This document shows positions 1 through 8,890 of a DNA stretch of 36,857 nucleotides, in pieces. The notes under the pieces are model-generated. The model did no database searches, was not told the DNA's origin, and was given only the letters and a program-made list of their open reading frames with translations. Each line of letters begins with the position of its first letter. Position 1 is the first letter of the stretch. The translations under genes and the position numbers were made by a program. The DNA is from JANXXV01 sp038230275 (GTDB lineage: Bacteria; Acidobacteriota; Terriglobia; Bryobacterales; Bryobacteraceae), in the NCBI GenBank assembly GCA_038230275.1, contig JBBRNO010000054.1, positions 1 to 36,857 of the forward strand, written 5' to 3'.

Positions 1-558
1 CGACGAACGATACGCCTCCTCCGCCTCCCCGGTGCGGCCGAGGCGCTCCAGACAGCTTCCTAGAAACGACTGCGCCTGCAAATATCCGGGATTTCGCTCC
101 AGAGCTTTCCGAAACCAGCGGACCGCTTCCTCCGGATTGTCGAGCTCGCTATCGTAATGCCTGCCGAGATAGTAATAGGCGCCGAAGTCGTCCGGATTAT
201 GGCTGATGGCATCCGCCATTTGACCGCGAAAAAGAAGGTACTGGCCCGCCAGATAATAAGCGACTCCAAGCGTTTTCGGGTCGCCGGTGTGACGCAGAAT
301 TCGAATGGCTTTGTTCGGATCGTTGCGCACGATGGCAAGAATGCCCAGCCAGAGCGGCCGGGCTGCGGGATCAAGGGATTGGACGGCGACATGGGCCCGG
401 CCGTCTTGTCCAGAGAGAAGAGCCTCGCGAATGGCCTGCGTGGCCGGTGTTGGCGCGGGCAGCAGGGGGACCAGATCGGGCACTTGTGCTGAAGCTGCCG
501 TCTGCCGCACCACCATGCACACTACAATGAACGTTATGCGGCGGGCTTGGTTACTCAC
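1..558 (-). CDS. TPR-repeat protein, probably exported (3' part cut off by the window edge)
   Basis: The frame runs open to base 1, so the C-terminus lies outside the window; 186 codons are visible. About residues 75-180 read as tetratricopeptide helices, with the pattern YYLGRHYDSELDNPEEAVRW followed by KALERNPG. These are typical protein-protein scaffold repeats. A GTG at 558 gives an N-terminus with a basic start, a hydrophobic stretch (ITFIVVCMVV) and an A-S-A-Q cleavage-like site, so a signal peptide is plausible. The first ATG, at 516, would remove it. No convincing ribosome binding site separates the two. The gene is divergent from another TPR protein. Partner and function are unknown. 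Confidence 0.65.
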   Translation of the reverse strand, partial: MSNQARRITFIVVCMVVRQTAASAQVPDLVPLLPAPTPATQAIREALLSGQDGRAHVAVQSLDPAARPLWLGILAIVRNDPNKAIRILRHTGDPKTLGVAYYLAGQYLLFRGQMADAISHNPDDFGAYYYLGRHYDSELDNPEEAVRWFRKALERNPGYLQAQSFLGSCLERLGRTGEAEEAYRSS

Positions 559-1231
559 GGTATTCACGGCATTGAGTGTTCCAGTATACTCCCAGTTTCT
601 GCCGGATTTACAGGCGAAAACGCCCGAAGAATTCGATGCCTATCTGGATGCTCTCGACGGGCCGGTTCTGGATAAGGGCGCGGCGTTTGAGCACGCGTTT
701 CCGTCTTCGACCTTACTTTTGCCAGTCTATGAACTGATGTCTCGCGAGTGGAGAACGCGCGGGGACGCCGCGCGGGCAATTGAGGCCGCGGAACGCGGTT
801 TGGCGATTGCACCGGACTATGTACCGCTGCTGGTGGAACTCGCCGACCTAGTCGCGAATGGCTCTACCAGGCTGGAGGGCGCCGCCACCGCAGCCCGGCG
901 GGCGTTGGCGTTGCTGGAAAACACCAAGGCGCCGCGCCGGGTGGGAATTGACGAGTGGACGACCTCTGTATCCAAATTGAAGGCGCGGTCCCGGGCCGCA
1001 CTCGGATCGGTACTGTTCAAGCGAGACGACGTGCCAGGAGCCATTAAGGAATTTGAGGCCGCCCTGGCCGAACCCGTCGCCCACGAACCGTCTCTTCACT
1101 ACCGGCTCGGCCGGCTCTATGCAATCAGCGGCCGCAAAGCGGAAGCGCGAAGTCAACTGGAGCAGGCTGCGCGTCAAGGGGATCCTGTCCTCCGCGAGCG
1201 TGCGAATGCCGCGCTCGCGGAACTTCGTTAG
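527..1231 (+). CDS. exported TPR-repeat protein
   Basis: A 234-residue protein. ATG 527 or ATG 536 gives a signal peptide (RRAWLLTVFTALSVPVYS, then QFLPD), while the longer upstream extension of the frame has no such signal. At least two TPR-like helix pairs are visible: about residues 75-115 (ARAIEAAERGLAIAPDYVPL) and about 165-225 (GAIKEFEAALAEP, then HYRLGRLYAISGRKAEA). The likely role is a periplasmic or cell-envelope scaffold; no catalytic motif is seen. It is divergent from, and overlaps the start of, the other TPR gene, so the two probably share regulatory DNA. The exact start is uncertain because no strong ribosome binding site precedes either ATG. Confidence 0.65.
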   Translation: MNVMRRAWLLTVFTALSVPVYSQFLPDLQAKTPEEFDAYLDALDGPVLDKGAAFEHAFPSSTLLLPVYELMSREWRTRGDAARAIEAAERGLAIAPDYVPLLVELADLVANGSTRLEGAATAARRALALLENTKAPRRVGIDEWTTSVSKLKARSRAALGSVLFKRDDVPGAIKEFEAALAEPVAHEPSLHYRLGRLYAISGRKAEARSQLEQAARQGDPVLRERANAALAELR

Positions 1232-1326
1232 GTGGCAGGGAGCGCTAGAACTGCAAGCGCAAGCCTGCAGGGTGGTCAATGCAGGTATGGCCGCGTCTCG
1301 GTATAGCCGCATCCGGCACCCTTCAC

Positions 1327-2283
1327 CTATAGAGGGATCGTCAGCGTCAGCAGTCCACCACCCTGTATACCGCCGCCCTTCTGTGGCCCGATGTTCCCCT
1401 GCAGACCGAAGGTGGCGCTCCGGGTCTGGTACGACGCTCCGACGGTGCCGCTCACGGCGTCGTCCTTATACATGGCCCCCACGCCGATCTTGAACTTGCC
1501 GTTGTCAATCGCGCCCTCATAATCCAGTTTCAAGCCTAAATTGATCTTCTGGGTTTGTGGCCTCCCGTCACCGGTTAGGCTGACGCTGAACGATCCTGAG
1601 GTGATGATTGCCGCACCCTGCACCTGCTGTACGTCGGGCCCTTTAGCGATAATTCCCAGCTTCAGTTCCAGCTTGACCTTCTGCCATTCTTTGCTGGCGG
1701 AAATGCGGGCGCCCAGGATCCGCGCGTCCGGCTGGAAATCGAGCAGGCCCGCCGAGAGCTTCAAGGTGCCAATCTGGAGAACTTCGAAATCCTTGCCTTT
1801 GAGCGGATCGATGGCCGTGTTCAATAGCGATCCACCAGTCTTGGTGATGTAGAGCACGCTGGCGCTTCCCACCACCAGCGCAGCGCCCACCACGTAGAGA
1901 ATCTTCTTGTTCTTGTCGATCCACACACCCAGGGAAGACGACGCCGCTGCCGACTTGAATGCTTCAATGCTGCCTTCCAGCTTCTTATACTCAGACGTCT
2001 TCTTGATCTGTTCCAGCAGGTTCTTGCCGGCAGCGTCTTTGATACCGGTACCCAACGCTTCCAGCAATTTCTCGCCGTCTGCGTTGGACGGAACTGTCCC
2101 TAACCCGCCCTTGGTGTTGGCAAAGTCCAGCAGTGTTTTTTTGATGGCCTGCTGCACCGGAGGACTTTGTAAGGCGTCCGAAATTTGGCTGGGAAGGTTA
2201 GCGATCTCAGCGTCTGTCAGATCGAATGCCAGGACGATGACTTGGTGTGCAGCGTCGATTGCATCGGGTTTTTCATCTGCCAT
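1327..2283 (-). CDS. hypothetical membrane protein with beta-rich C-terminal domain
   Basis: A 318-residue protein I do not recognise. Residues 1-120 are predicted helical and charged, without a signal peptide. Residues about 128-146 (ILYVVGAALVVGSASVLYI) form one transmembrane helix following a basic patch (DKNKK). Residues about 165-318 alternate polar and apolar positions in strand-like blocks separated by Gly/Asn/Asp turns and end with LLTLTIPL, which suggests a beta-sheet or barrel-like domain. A GGAGAGG ribosome binding site 8 nt before the ATG supports the start. It stands alone between the TPR gene and the TonB receptor. It could be a pore-forming or anchoring protein, but that is a guess. 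Confidence 0.7.
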   Translation of the reverse strand: MADEKPDAIDAAHQVIVLAFDLTDAEIANLPSQISDALQSPPVQQAIKKTLLDFANTKGGLGTVPSNADGEKLLEALGTGIKDAAGKNLLEQIKKTSEYKKLEGSIEAFKSAAASSSLGVWIDKNKKILYVVGAALVVGSASVLYITKTGGSLLNTAIDPLKGKDFEVLQIGTLKLSAGLLDFQPDARILGARISASKEWQKVKLELKLGIIAKGPDVQQVQGAAIITSGSFSVSLTGDGRPQTQKINLGLKLDYEGAIDNGKFKIGVGAMYKDDAVSGTVGASYQTRSATFGLQGNIGPQKGGGIQGGGLLTLTIPL

Positions 2284-2341
2284 GGGTCTGCCTCTCCTTC
2301 CCTAAGAATCCGGTACGACGAACTTATCCACGGAAACGCTT

Positions 2342-5300
2342 TCAGAAAATGTACTTCAGCCCAAGCTGAATATTGCGCGGGGAATTGGCCTGCCCTCCAA
2401 TCTTCCCGAACGTCGCCGGTGCGTTGATATTGGACGACGGGCCGCCGAAGACCACCCGGTTAAAGATGTTGAAGAACTCGGCTCGGACCTGAAGCCGGTG
2501 CGCCTCATGGATCCCAATATCTTTGAGCACGCTGAAATCTTCGTTAAACAGCGCGAACGCCCGGACATTGCCCAGCACTGGAGGCGAATTCCCCAACGTG
2601 AAGGGCGCGGGTTGCGAGAATGCATTGATGTCCAGGTAGCGGTCGCGCGCAGGATCGAAATCGCCGCGCGAAACGCTGGTGCGCGCCGGCGTGCCCAGCA
2701 CCCGATTGGGGCGGTTGCCCCCGTTGGAAAGCGGAATTACGCCGCCACCGCCAACGCCGATCGGGGTTCCGGAAACATAGCGTTGAATTGCGTTCACCTG
2801 CCATCCGCCGGCAAGCATGTTCACTCCGCGGCCCATGCTGGAAAGGAACCGCTTGCTGTTGCCGAACGGCAATTCATACCCCCAAGCCAACACCAGATTC
2901 TGCGGTGTGTCAAAACCTGCCAGCCGTTTTTCAATGCGCCGGTTGTTCGTATCCAGCGGCCGCGAACCTGCGGCATCGTCGCCCAAGCCGGTGTAACCAC
3001 CACCGCTCACCAGGCTCTTTGAAAGTGTATACGCCGCCAGGAAATTGATGCCCGACGAGTGACGTTTCTGCAGGCGCATCTGCATGGAGTTGTAGGTGCT
3101 CCAGCCAATGGGTTCGTATAGATTGCGGATGTCGGAATACTGTGGGTACGGCCGCAACGCCTGGGAGACCGATCCCGTAAAGCCAGGGTAGGGAAGACCA
3201 ACTCCCGCCGCCCGCGCCGCCGCCGAGTTGATGTCCGCGTTGAGTGTGTTCCCCAGGCTGAGGTACTTGAAGTCAACCTGATTCAGGTTCTCCAAACCCG
3301 AAGGCAGCGCCGTACCCTTCTGGCCGACGTAGCCGATATCCAGTAGAAATTGGAACGGTAATTCGCGTTGCAAATTGAGCGTCCAACTGCTCATGTATCC
3401 CGGCTTCCCGGCTCCAGGGTTCATGAATTCGATCACGCCACCATTGACCAGCGAAGGATCGGTCGTGGGCAGCGTCCCAGCGAATACCGGAAGTCCACTA
3501 TCAAGAATCAGCGCCGGAACACGGCCCGAAGTCACTTGCGGGAAGTTCTGCGTAAAGGAGAAACCGCTGGAGAACAGCCCGGATTGGCGCCCCACGCTGG
3601 AGGCGTTGGTAGGCGAATAGAAGATTCCGAATCCTGTCCGGATCACCGTCTTCTCGTTCACCATATAAGCGATCCCCAGTCTGGGTGAGAAGGCGCGCAT
3701 GTAGGTCGGCGTCAGCAGCTGGCCGGGTTTGATGAAGTCCAGCGCACCAAGTCTGCCGCCAGCGCCGGGGTTGGCAAGGCTCAAGTTCAGCCGCGATTGC
3801 CGGCTATCGGCTTCACGGACAACGGTAGGTATTTCGTGCCGCAGTCCTACCGTGACCGTCAACTTCCGGTTCAGCTTGAACACGTCTTCGACGTACCATG
3901 CGTAATAATCGTTCCGCATCCGCCGCAGCGGAGCGGGAATCAGTCGCTGTGCGGAGAACACCTGTCCCAGTAACAAACTTGCCCACCCATTCCCTTGCTG
4001 GGCGGAATTCGCCGAACTCAGGTCCGCGGTGGAAAGAGGATTGAATGCATAGGCGCCGCTTAAGCCGCCGTTCACCGTCCCTGCGAAGTTGTTGTACTGG
4101 AAGAACCGGAAATCCACACCCGCCTTGAGTTGATGGCGGCCCTTGACCCAAATGATGTTGTCGATGAAGGCGAAGTTCCGGTTTTGCGAGGGATCGTTTG
4201 GCTGTTGATCGGAGTTCCCCAATGCCAGCGCGCCATAGTTGTTCGCTACGTTGAAGACCGGAAAGCCAGGGGAATCCGCCGCTACACCGGGAACCTTATA
4301 GATCTGGTTCCCTTGCCTGGTGTCGCGCTGGCGAATCGGATTGCTGGCAGTATAGCCGAAGCCAAAATGATGCAAGAGATTCGGCCGGATCGTCCAATCG
4401 TAACTGCTGCGGAGTCCCGCACCGTTCACCGGGTTGAAGCCCCAGAATCCGATGGGCGTGGACGGTCCTAATGGCGAGTAGCTCGGCGTGTAAGTGGAAG
4501 CCTTCCAGAACGCAACACTCACCCGCTGGTTCGAAGTAATGATCTGATCTCCCTTGAGCGACCACGAATAATCCTTGATTGGATTCGCCGTTCGATTCAG
4601 AAAGTTATTGAAATAGCCAGGAAAATCCGGCTTCGGGATCAACGGAATCACGTTCTTTGCAACGCTGGAGAAGCGGCCCGCCGGAATGATGTTCCCAGGA
4701 AACGGAGTTCGCGCGCCGTCGGCCGTAGTGGTGGCCGGATCGAAGATGGGGATCAGTCCGCCGCCCGCGTCACGATAGCCGGAGAAATCGCCCCGCAGAA
4801 ACGAGTCCGTGGGCAGACTGACAAAGCTGCCATTCGGGGCCGGTTGGTTGCGCAGTCCGGTATAGTTGAAGTTGAAGAAGGTACGGTCCTTGCCGTTGTA
4901 GATTTTTGGAATCAGCACCGGCCCGCCAAACGAACCGCCATATTCATTGAATCGCACACGCGGCCGGGCGGCGGCGAAGAACGGTCGCGAATCCAGTTTA
5001 TCGTTGCGGAAGAACTCGAACAGCCCGCCGTGGATTTGGTTGCTACCCGAGCGCAGCGTGAAATTGATGACGCCGAAACCGCGGCCATACTCGGCGGGAA
5101 ACAGCGAGTTCTGCACCTTGAACTCCTCCACCGATTCGTATGGCGGGGATGTTTGCGCCAGAAATCCCGGCGTTACCGCAAGCTGCGCGGAGATTCCGTC
5201 ATATAACAGATCCTGGCTGAAATCGGGACTTCCGTTGATGTTCTTCGACCACGGAATGCCGCTGACTCCCGGCGTCAGAAAGATGAAGTTCTCCGGCTGA

Positions 5301-5803
5301 CGGCGGCCGCTGGCCGCAGTAGTTGCGCCGGACCCGCCCACTTGAATCGGAAGGTCCAGAATCACTCTGCGGTCTAGAACCGTGCTGACTTCCGGTGAGG
5401 TAGTTTGCAGCGTCACGCCGGTGGTTGCCACCGTGATGGATTCGTTCACTTGACCAACGGAGAGTTGAATGTCAAGCGTAGTGACGGTGGCGGTCTGCAC
5501 GGAAACGCTCTCCTGCACGTACTTTTTGAAGCCCTGCTTTTCCGCTTCCAATCTGTATTGACCCGGAGGCAATCCACGGAAATTGTAGGTCCCGGCGCTG
5601 TCCGCTACTACGGTGAACGAAGAATTCGTTCGAATGCTGGTCAACGTCATCTTCACTTCAGAGACGGCGGCATTGGAAGTGTCGGCGACGGTTCCGGTGA
5701 CACCTCCCAGGTTGCCCTGAGCGAACGCACTCACGGCAAGGAAGAGCGGCAGCAACACCCGCACGAACCGGGTCAGCCCTTGGCACGGAATAGTCATTGA
5801 CAT
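2342..5803 (-). CDS. Oar-type TonB-dependent outer-membrane receptor
   Basis: A 1153-residue outer-membrane receptor of the type expanded in Acidobacteria. Residues 1-28 form a signal peptide ending in SAFA. Residues about 30-115 form a carboxypeptidase-regulatory-like beta domain (GTVADTSNAAVSEV, then GLPPGQYRLEAEKQGFKKY). A plug domain follows, then a long barrel ending in GLKYIF with the terminal Phe expected of outer-membrane barrels. Such proteins are thought to import large polymers or peptides using TonB energy; the substrate is unknown. A TTG at 5815 would extend the frame, but ATG 5803 has GAGGT 7 nt upstream and is preferred. A truncated relative ends 16 nt upstream. Confidence 0.9.
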   Translation of the reverse strand: MSMTIPCQGLTRFVRVLLPLFLAVSAFAQGNLGGVTGTVADTSNAAVSEVKMTLTSIRTNSSFTVVADSAGTYNFRGLPPGQYRLEAEKQGFKKYVQESVSVQTATVTTLDIQLSVGQVNESITVATTGVTLQTTSPEVSTVLDRRVILDLPIQVGGSGATTAASGRRQPENFIFLTPGVSGIPWSKNINGSPDFSQDLLYDGISAQLAVTPGFLAQTSPPYESVEEFKVQNSLFPAEYGRGFGVINFTLRSGSNQIHGGLFEFFRNDKLDSRPFFAAARPRVRFNEYGGSFGGPVLIPKIYNGKDRTFFNFNYTGLRNQPAPNGSFVSLPTDSFLRGDFSGYRDAGGGLIPIFDPATTTADGARTPFPGNIIPAGRFSSVAKNVIPLIPKPDFPGYFNNFLNRTANPIKDYSWSLKGDQIITSNQRVSVAFWKASTYTPSYSPLGPSTPIGFWGFNPVNGAGLRSSYDWTIRPNLLHHFGFGYTASNPIRQRDTRQGNQIYKVPGVAADSPGFPVFNVANNYGALALGNSDQQPNDPSQNRNFAFIDNIIWVKGRHQLKAGVDFRFFQYNNFAGTVNGGLSGAYAFNPLSTADLSSANSAQQGNGWASLLLGQVFSAQRLIPAPLRRMRNDYYAWYVEDVFKLNRKLTVTVGLRHEIPTVVREADSRQSRLNLSLANPGAGGRLGALDFIKPGQLLTPTYMRAFSPRLGIAYMVNEKTVIRTGFGIFYSPTNASSVGRQSGLFSSGFSFTQNFPQVTSGRVPALILDSGLPVFAGTLPTTDPSLVNGGVIEFMNPGAGKPGYMSSWTLNLQRELPFQFLLDIGYVGQKGTALPSGLENLNQVDFKYLSLGNTLNADINSAAARAAGVGLPYPGFTGSVSQALRPYPQYSDIRNLYEPIGWSTYNSMQMRLQKRHSSGINFLAAYTLSKSLVSGGGYTGLGDDAAGSRPLDTNNRRIEKRLAGFDTPQNLVLAWGYELPFGNSKRFLSSMGRGVNMLAGGWQVNAIQRYVSGTPIGVGGGGVIPLSNGGNRPNRVLGTPARTSVSRGDFDPARDRYLDINAFSQPAPFTLGNSPPVLGNVRAFALFNEDFSVLKDIGIHEAHRLQVRAEFFNIFNRVVFGGPSSNINAPATFGKIGGQANSPRNIQLGLKYIF

Positions 5804-5819
5804 GTAAGACCTCAAAAGA

Positions 5820-6308
5820 TTAGTTTGGCTGCGAACTGGAACAACCGACGCGAAAAATCGTCTTGGTCTGCATCACGGTGCCGATCTCCGCCGAAGTCGT
5901 CTCCAGTTGCGCCGTGCCGCCCGCAACCGTGACAGACTCACTCACGTCTCCCACGGCAAGACTGAAATCTACGGTTGAAACCGTGGCCGTGCTGACCGTC
6001 ACCGGTTCTTGAACCACTGTTTTGAATCCGGGATGCGCCGTGCTGATTCGATACCGGCCAGGCTGAAGACTGGGTGCCAGATACTCGCCGGTCGAGGTGG
6101 AAATCACTTGCAGTTCCGCGCCGGTGTCCATGTTCTTGATCGTCACCGTGACTGCCGGAACCGGAGTTCCCGTTGAATCCCCCACGCGGCCCGTAAGCCC
6201 GCCCAGGCTTCCTTGGCACCAAACGGGCGTGACATTTGTCAGCGCGCACGATGTAAGCACCGCAATTGTCCAAATCAACGATCGAATATTCGAAAGTCTA
6301 AGTTCCAT
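5820..6308 (-). pseudogene. truncated Oar-type receptor (signal peptide and N-terminal domain only)
   Basis: A 162-residue ORF that parallels the first part of the downstream receptor: a signal peptide ending in PVWC, then QGSLGGLTGRVGDS, SLQPGRYRISTAHPGFK, and VTVSTATVSTVDFSLAVGDV. The similarity stops at about residue 150 (VMQTKTI), and the ORF ends after an unrelated tail (FRVGCSSSQPN) where the full protein enters its plug domain. ATG 6308 has a good GGGAAGG ribosome binding site. It is therefore probably a decayed tandem paralogue whose plug and barrel were deleted. It may still be transcribed and could be a leader cistron for the receptor, whose start lies 16 nt beyond its stop. A functional small periplasmic domain protein cannot be excluded. 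Confidence 0.7.
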
Positions 6309-6347
6309 CGAATACCTTCCCTTAGTCAGTTGTTCTTGCACCCAAAG

Positions 6348-6578
6348 TCAATCCGGCAAACTATATATCTTTTTGTGGCCGGGAGCAAGGGTGGGGTGCG
6401 GAGTAGTGACATAGAATGCTCCGAAAACATAAATCTCGTGCGGATCGCTGGAGCGCAGAATCCTCGCCACCGCCCGGCCTTGCTCGACAACTCTAATTTC
6501 TTTGTCGGTGAGCTGGGCATGCTTCTTATAGAAAGTGTGCAGTTCGCCGGCACGGCACACTTGCGCCGCCCTGGTCAT
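6348..6578 (-). pseudogene. short relic of an acidobacterial hypothetical protein
   Basis: A 76-residue ORF with the core LTDKEIRVVEQGRAVAR, then SDPHEIYVFGAFYV. From memory this resembles the N-terminal region of acidobacterial hypothetical proteins that are usually several hundred residues long. Here the frame ends soon after (APGHKKIYSLPD), so it looks like a truncated remnant rather than a whole gene. Its end overlaps the putative receptor promoter. No catalytic motif is visible. A true small gene starting at ATG 6578, behind an AGGGG, remains possible. Confidence 0.4.
6360..6388 (-). promoter_or_regulatory. possible sigma-70 promoter for the receptor unit
   Basis: On the minus strand, TTGCTC (6388-6383) and TATAGT (6365-6360) are separated by 17 bp. 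They lie about 50 bp upstream of the truncated receptor ORF at 6308. This is a plausible promoter for the truncated copy and the full receptor together. It is only a consensus match by eye. Confidence 0.35.
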
Positions 6579-6634
6579 CGTTCCCCTGTCGCCGTTGAGC
6601 AGTTCGCGAAACGCGCGTTACTTTCAACTAACCC

Positions 6635-7648
6635 CTACTTGGCGGCGTAAGTCTTCGTATACTTATTTCGCAGATTCGTCACCGTGAAGGAACCGTCCGC
6701 GCCGGCCGAAAGCTTCAGCGCCTTCCCTTCGTCGTTCTCCTCGGTGATATTGGCAACCATCGGGTCCGGCACGTTCGTCTCTTTTCCGCCGGCAAGGGCG
6801 AAGTGAACTTGCCACATGTCTTCCAGACCCGGCGAATTCTTAATTATCTTCCAAGCCGACGGCACACCGCCCTTCTTAGCGCCGTTATTCATAATGGCAA
6901 CACGCGGATGCAGCGCTTCCACAATCGCCTTAGCGTTGGAAGCATCCAGCCCATGGTGCGTGGTGAGGTACACGTCCACAGTACCCAGCAGATTGTTCGG
7001 ACACACCAGATTCAATTCCTTGGCGCCGGTAAGGTCGCCCAAATCGATAAACCGGAACTTGCCGAACGTAAGCACAAACCCCAGGGAGCGCGCGTTCTCT
7101 GAGTTGTCCTCTTTGAATGACGGCGCAGCGGCGCACAGCGGATTCGCCGCACCGCCGCCCGCAAGCGCACTGGCGATATGTTCGCCATTAGCTGCAACCA
7201 CGGTAATATCCAGGCCCTTCAACGGGATCTTATCGCCCGGCTTCATCACCAGGTGGTTGCCGGTCTTCACCGCCTGATCATAGGCCTCGCTCAACTCCTT
7301 AGCGCCTTTGTTGGTTTCGTTGTTGGGGCCGTGGTCGACGAAGTTTTTCACCGGCAGCATGGCCGCAATCTGCGGTACGCCCCCGGCGTGGTCTGTGTGA
7401 TAGTGGGTGACGGCCAGATAATCAATGTGCTTGATGCCTGCTGACTTCGCCGCCGCTTTGATCCGCTCCGCGTCGCGTTTGTTGAAGCCGGGCCAACCGG
7501 CATCCACCAGTAAGGACTGTTTGGAGGGCGTTACAATCAAGGTGGCCTGTCCTCCCTCCACGTCGATAAAATAGAAATCCAGGGTCTTGGCGGCGGGTAA
7601 TACCGTGGCCATGCAGAGAGAGAGAACGAGTCCAGCCAAAAGTCGCAT
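6635..7648 (-). CDS. exported metallo-beta-lactamase-fold hydrolase, ComEC/Rec2-like
   Basis: A protein of about 337 residues with an N-terminal signal peptide (RLLAGLVLSLCMATVLPAA). The metal-binding motif HYHTDH follows AVTHY, with further probable ligands in FIDLGDLTG and TTHHGLD, matching the metallo-beta-lactamase fold of the ComEC C-terminal type. A hydrolytic activity on a phosphodiester or similar substrate is typical of the fold; the substrate is unknown and export makes a periplasmic role likely. ATG 7648 (AGGA about 9 nt upstream) and ATG 7657 are both possible. The gene is divergent from a pentaheme cytochrome, and its start codon shares bases with that gene's ATG. Confidence 0.8.
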   Translation of the reverse strand: MRLLAGLVLSLCMATVLPAAKTLDFYFIDVEGGQATLIVTPSKQSLLVDAGWPGFNKRDAERIKAAAKSAGIKHIDYLAVTHYHTDHAGGVPQIAAMLPVKNFVDHGPNNETNKGAKELSEAYDQAVKTGNHLVMKPGDKIPLKGLDITVVAANGEHIASALAGGGAANPLCAAAPSFKEDNSENARSLGFVLTFGKFRFIDLGDLTGAKELNLVCPNNLLGTVDVYLTTHHGLDASNAKAIVEALHPRVAIMNNGAKKGGVPSAWKIIKNSPGLEDMWQVHFALAGGKETNVPDPMVANITEENDEGKALKLSAGADGSFTVTNLRNKYTKTYAAK

Positions 7649-8873
7649 GGTTCGCATCCTATCACACGGCAAACCCGCTGCCATTGCGTTAGTGCTCGCA
7701 TTGCTGGCGTGCGCCGTAATCCTGGCGAAAGTGAACATCCTCGGCTATTGGTGGGAGAACCCGCTGCCCTTTCAGCAGACGCCAAAAGGTTTGAAATCCA
7801 TTCGCGCGGAAGATTGTGGCGTGTGTCACGTGGAGATCTATCGGGAATGGAAAGCCTCCACCCACGCGCACGCGCTCAGTGACCTGCAATTCCAGGCCGA
7901 GATGGCGAAGTCCCCCAAGACGTCCTGGCTCTGCCTGAATTGCCACACGCCGTTGTTGAACCAGGTGGAAAACGTTGCCGTGGATGTGCGCAACCGCTCC
8001 ACCAGCGATCCTGTTCTAACCAAAAATCCGCGCGCCGACGCGGTTCTCCGCAACGAAGCCGTTACCTGCGCGGTGTGCCATGTGAAAGACGGTTACGTAT
8101 ACGGGCCCTACGGCAATACCAACGCTCCCCATCCCGTAAAGCGCGATGAAAAGCTGCTGACCGTGGACACCTGCGCTGCCTGCCATCAAGCCACCGCGGC
8201 CTACACCGATACCTTGGTCTGCACTTTCGATACGGCGACCGAATGGAAGGAGAGCCCCTATGCGAAACAGGGCAGAGGCTGCTCCAGTTGCCACATGCCG
8301 GCGGTGGAACGTCCGCTGGTGGCCGGCGGCCCGATCCGTGTCACGCGCCGCCACTTCTTCGGCGGCGGCATGATTCCGAAAACACAAGGGCAACCCGCCA
8401 CTCCGAATCGGTCCGGACTCACCGTGGAGATCCTCACCGCATCGCGAATCGCCTCTGGCCTCATGGTCCCCATCCGCCTCAAGAACGCGTACGCCGGACA
8501 CAAACTGCCCACCGGCGACCCGGAGCGCCATATTCGAATTGAGGTGGATTTGATGAGCGGCGGCAAGGTGCTGGAAACCCGGCCTATCCGCATCGGCCAA
8601 CAATGGGAGTGGTGGCCCAAGGCCAAACGAATTGCGGACACGCGCCTGAAGCCGCTGGAAGAACGGACGGAAACGCTGCGGTTCAAGGCTGCGAAAGTGC
8701 CCCCGCACAGCAGAATTCGCGTCACCGTGACCAATGTAAGAATGACCGAAGATGCCGCGAAGTTCCACCACTTGAACGGCAAGTATCCGTTGGAAGCACA
8801 GGTGCAACAGTTCGAGCGAACGTTGGTGGTGACCCCTACGCCGCAATCCCGGGAACAATCCGGGCTAAAATAG
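7647..8873 (+). CDS. pentaheme c-type cytochrome, cytochrome c554-like, membrane-anchored
   Basis: A 408-residue protein with an N-terminal hydrophobic helix (about residues 11-28) that is probably an uncleaved anchor or signal. Five CxxCH heme-binding motifs are present: CGVCH (57-61), CLNCH (96-100), CAVCH (141-145), CAACH (176-180) and CSSCH (212-216). The layout resembles the cytochrome c554/multiheme family used in periplasmic electron transfer. Residues about 250-408 lack hemes and look like a separate beta-rich domain. No redox partner is adjacent, so the electron donor and acceptor are unknown. ATG 7647 is chosen because it puts the basic N-terminus directly before the helix; an upstream in-frame ATG at 7611 is less likely. 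Confidence 0.8.
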   Translation: MVRILSHGKPAAIALVLALLACAVILAKVNILGYWWENPLPFQQTPKGLKSIRAEDCGVCHVEIYREWKASTHAHALSDLQFQAEMAKSPKTSWLCLNCHTPLLNQVENVAVDVRNRSTSDPVLTKNPRADAVLRNEAVTCAVCHVKDGYVYGPYGNTNAPHPVKRDEKLLTVDTCAACHQATAAYTDTLVCTFDTATEWKESPYAKQGRGCSSCHMPAVERPLVAGGPIRVTRRHFFGGGMIPKTQGQPATPNRSGLTVEILTASRIASGLMVPIRLKNAYAGHKLPTGDPERHIRIEVDLMSGGKVLETRPIRIGQQWEWWPKAKRIADTRLKPLEERTETLRFKAAKVPPHSRIRVTVTNVRMTEDAAKFHHLNGKYPLEAQVQQFERTLVVTPTPQSREQSGLK

Positions 8874-8890
8874 CGTACTTCCTGATAGCG

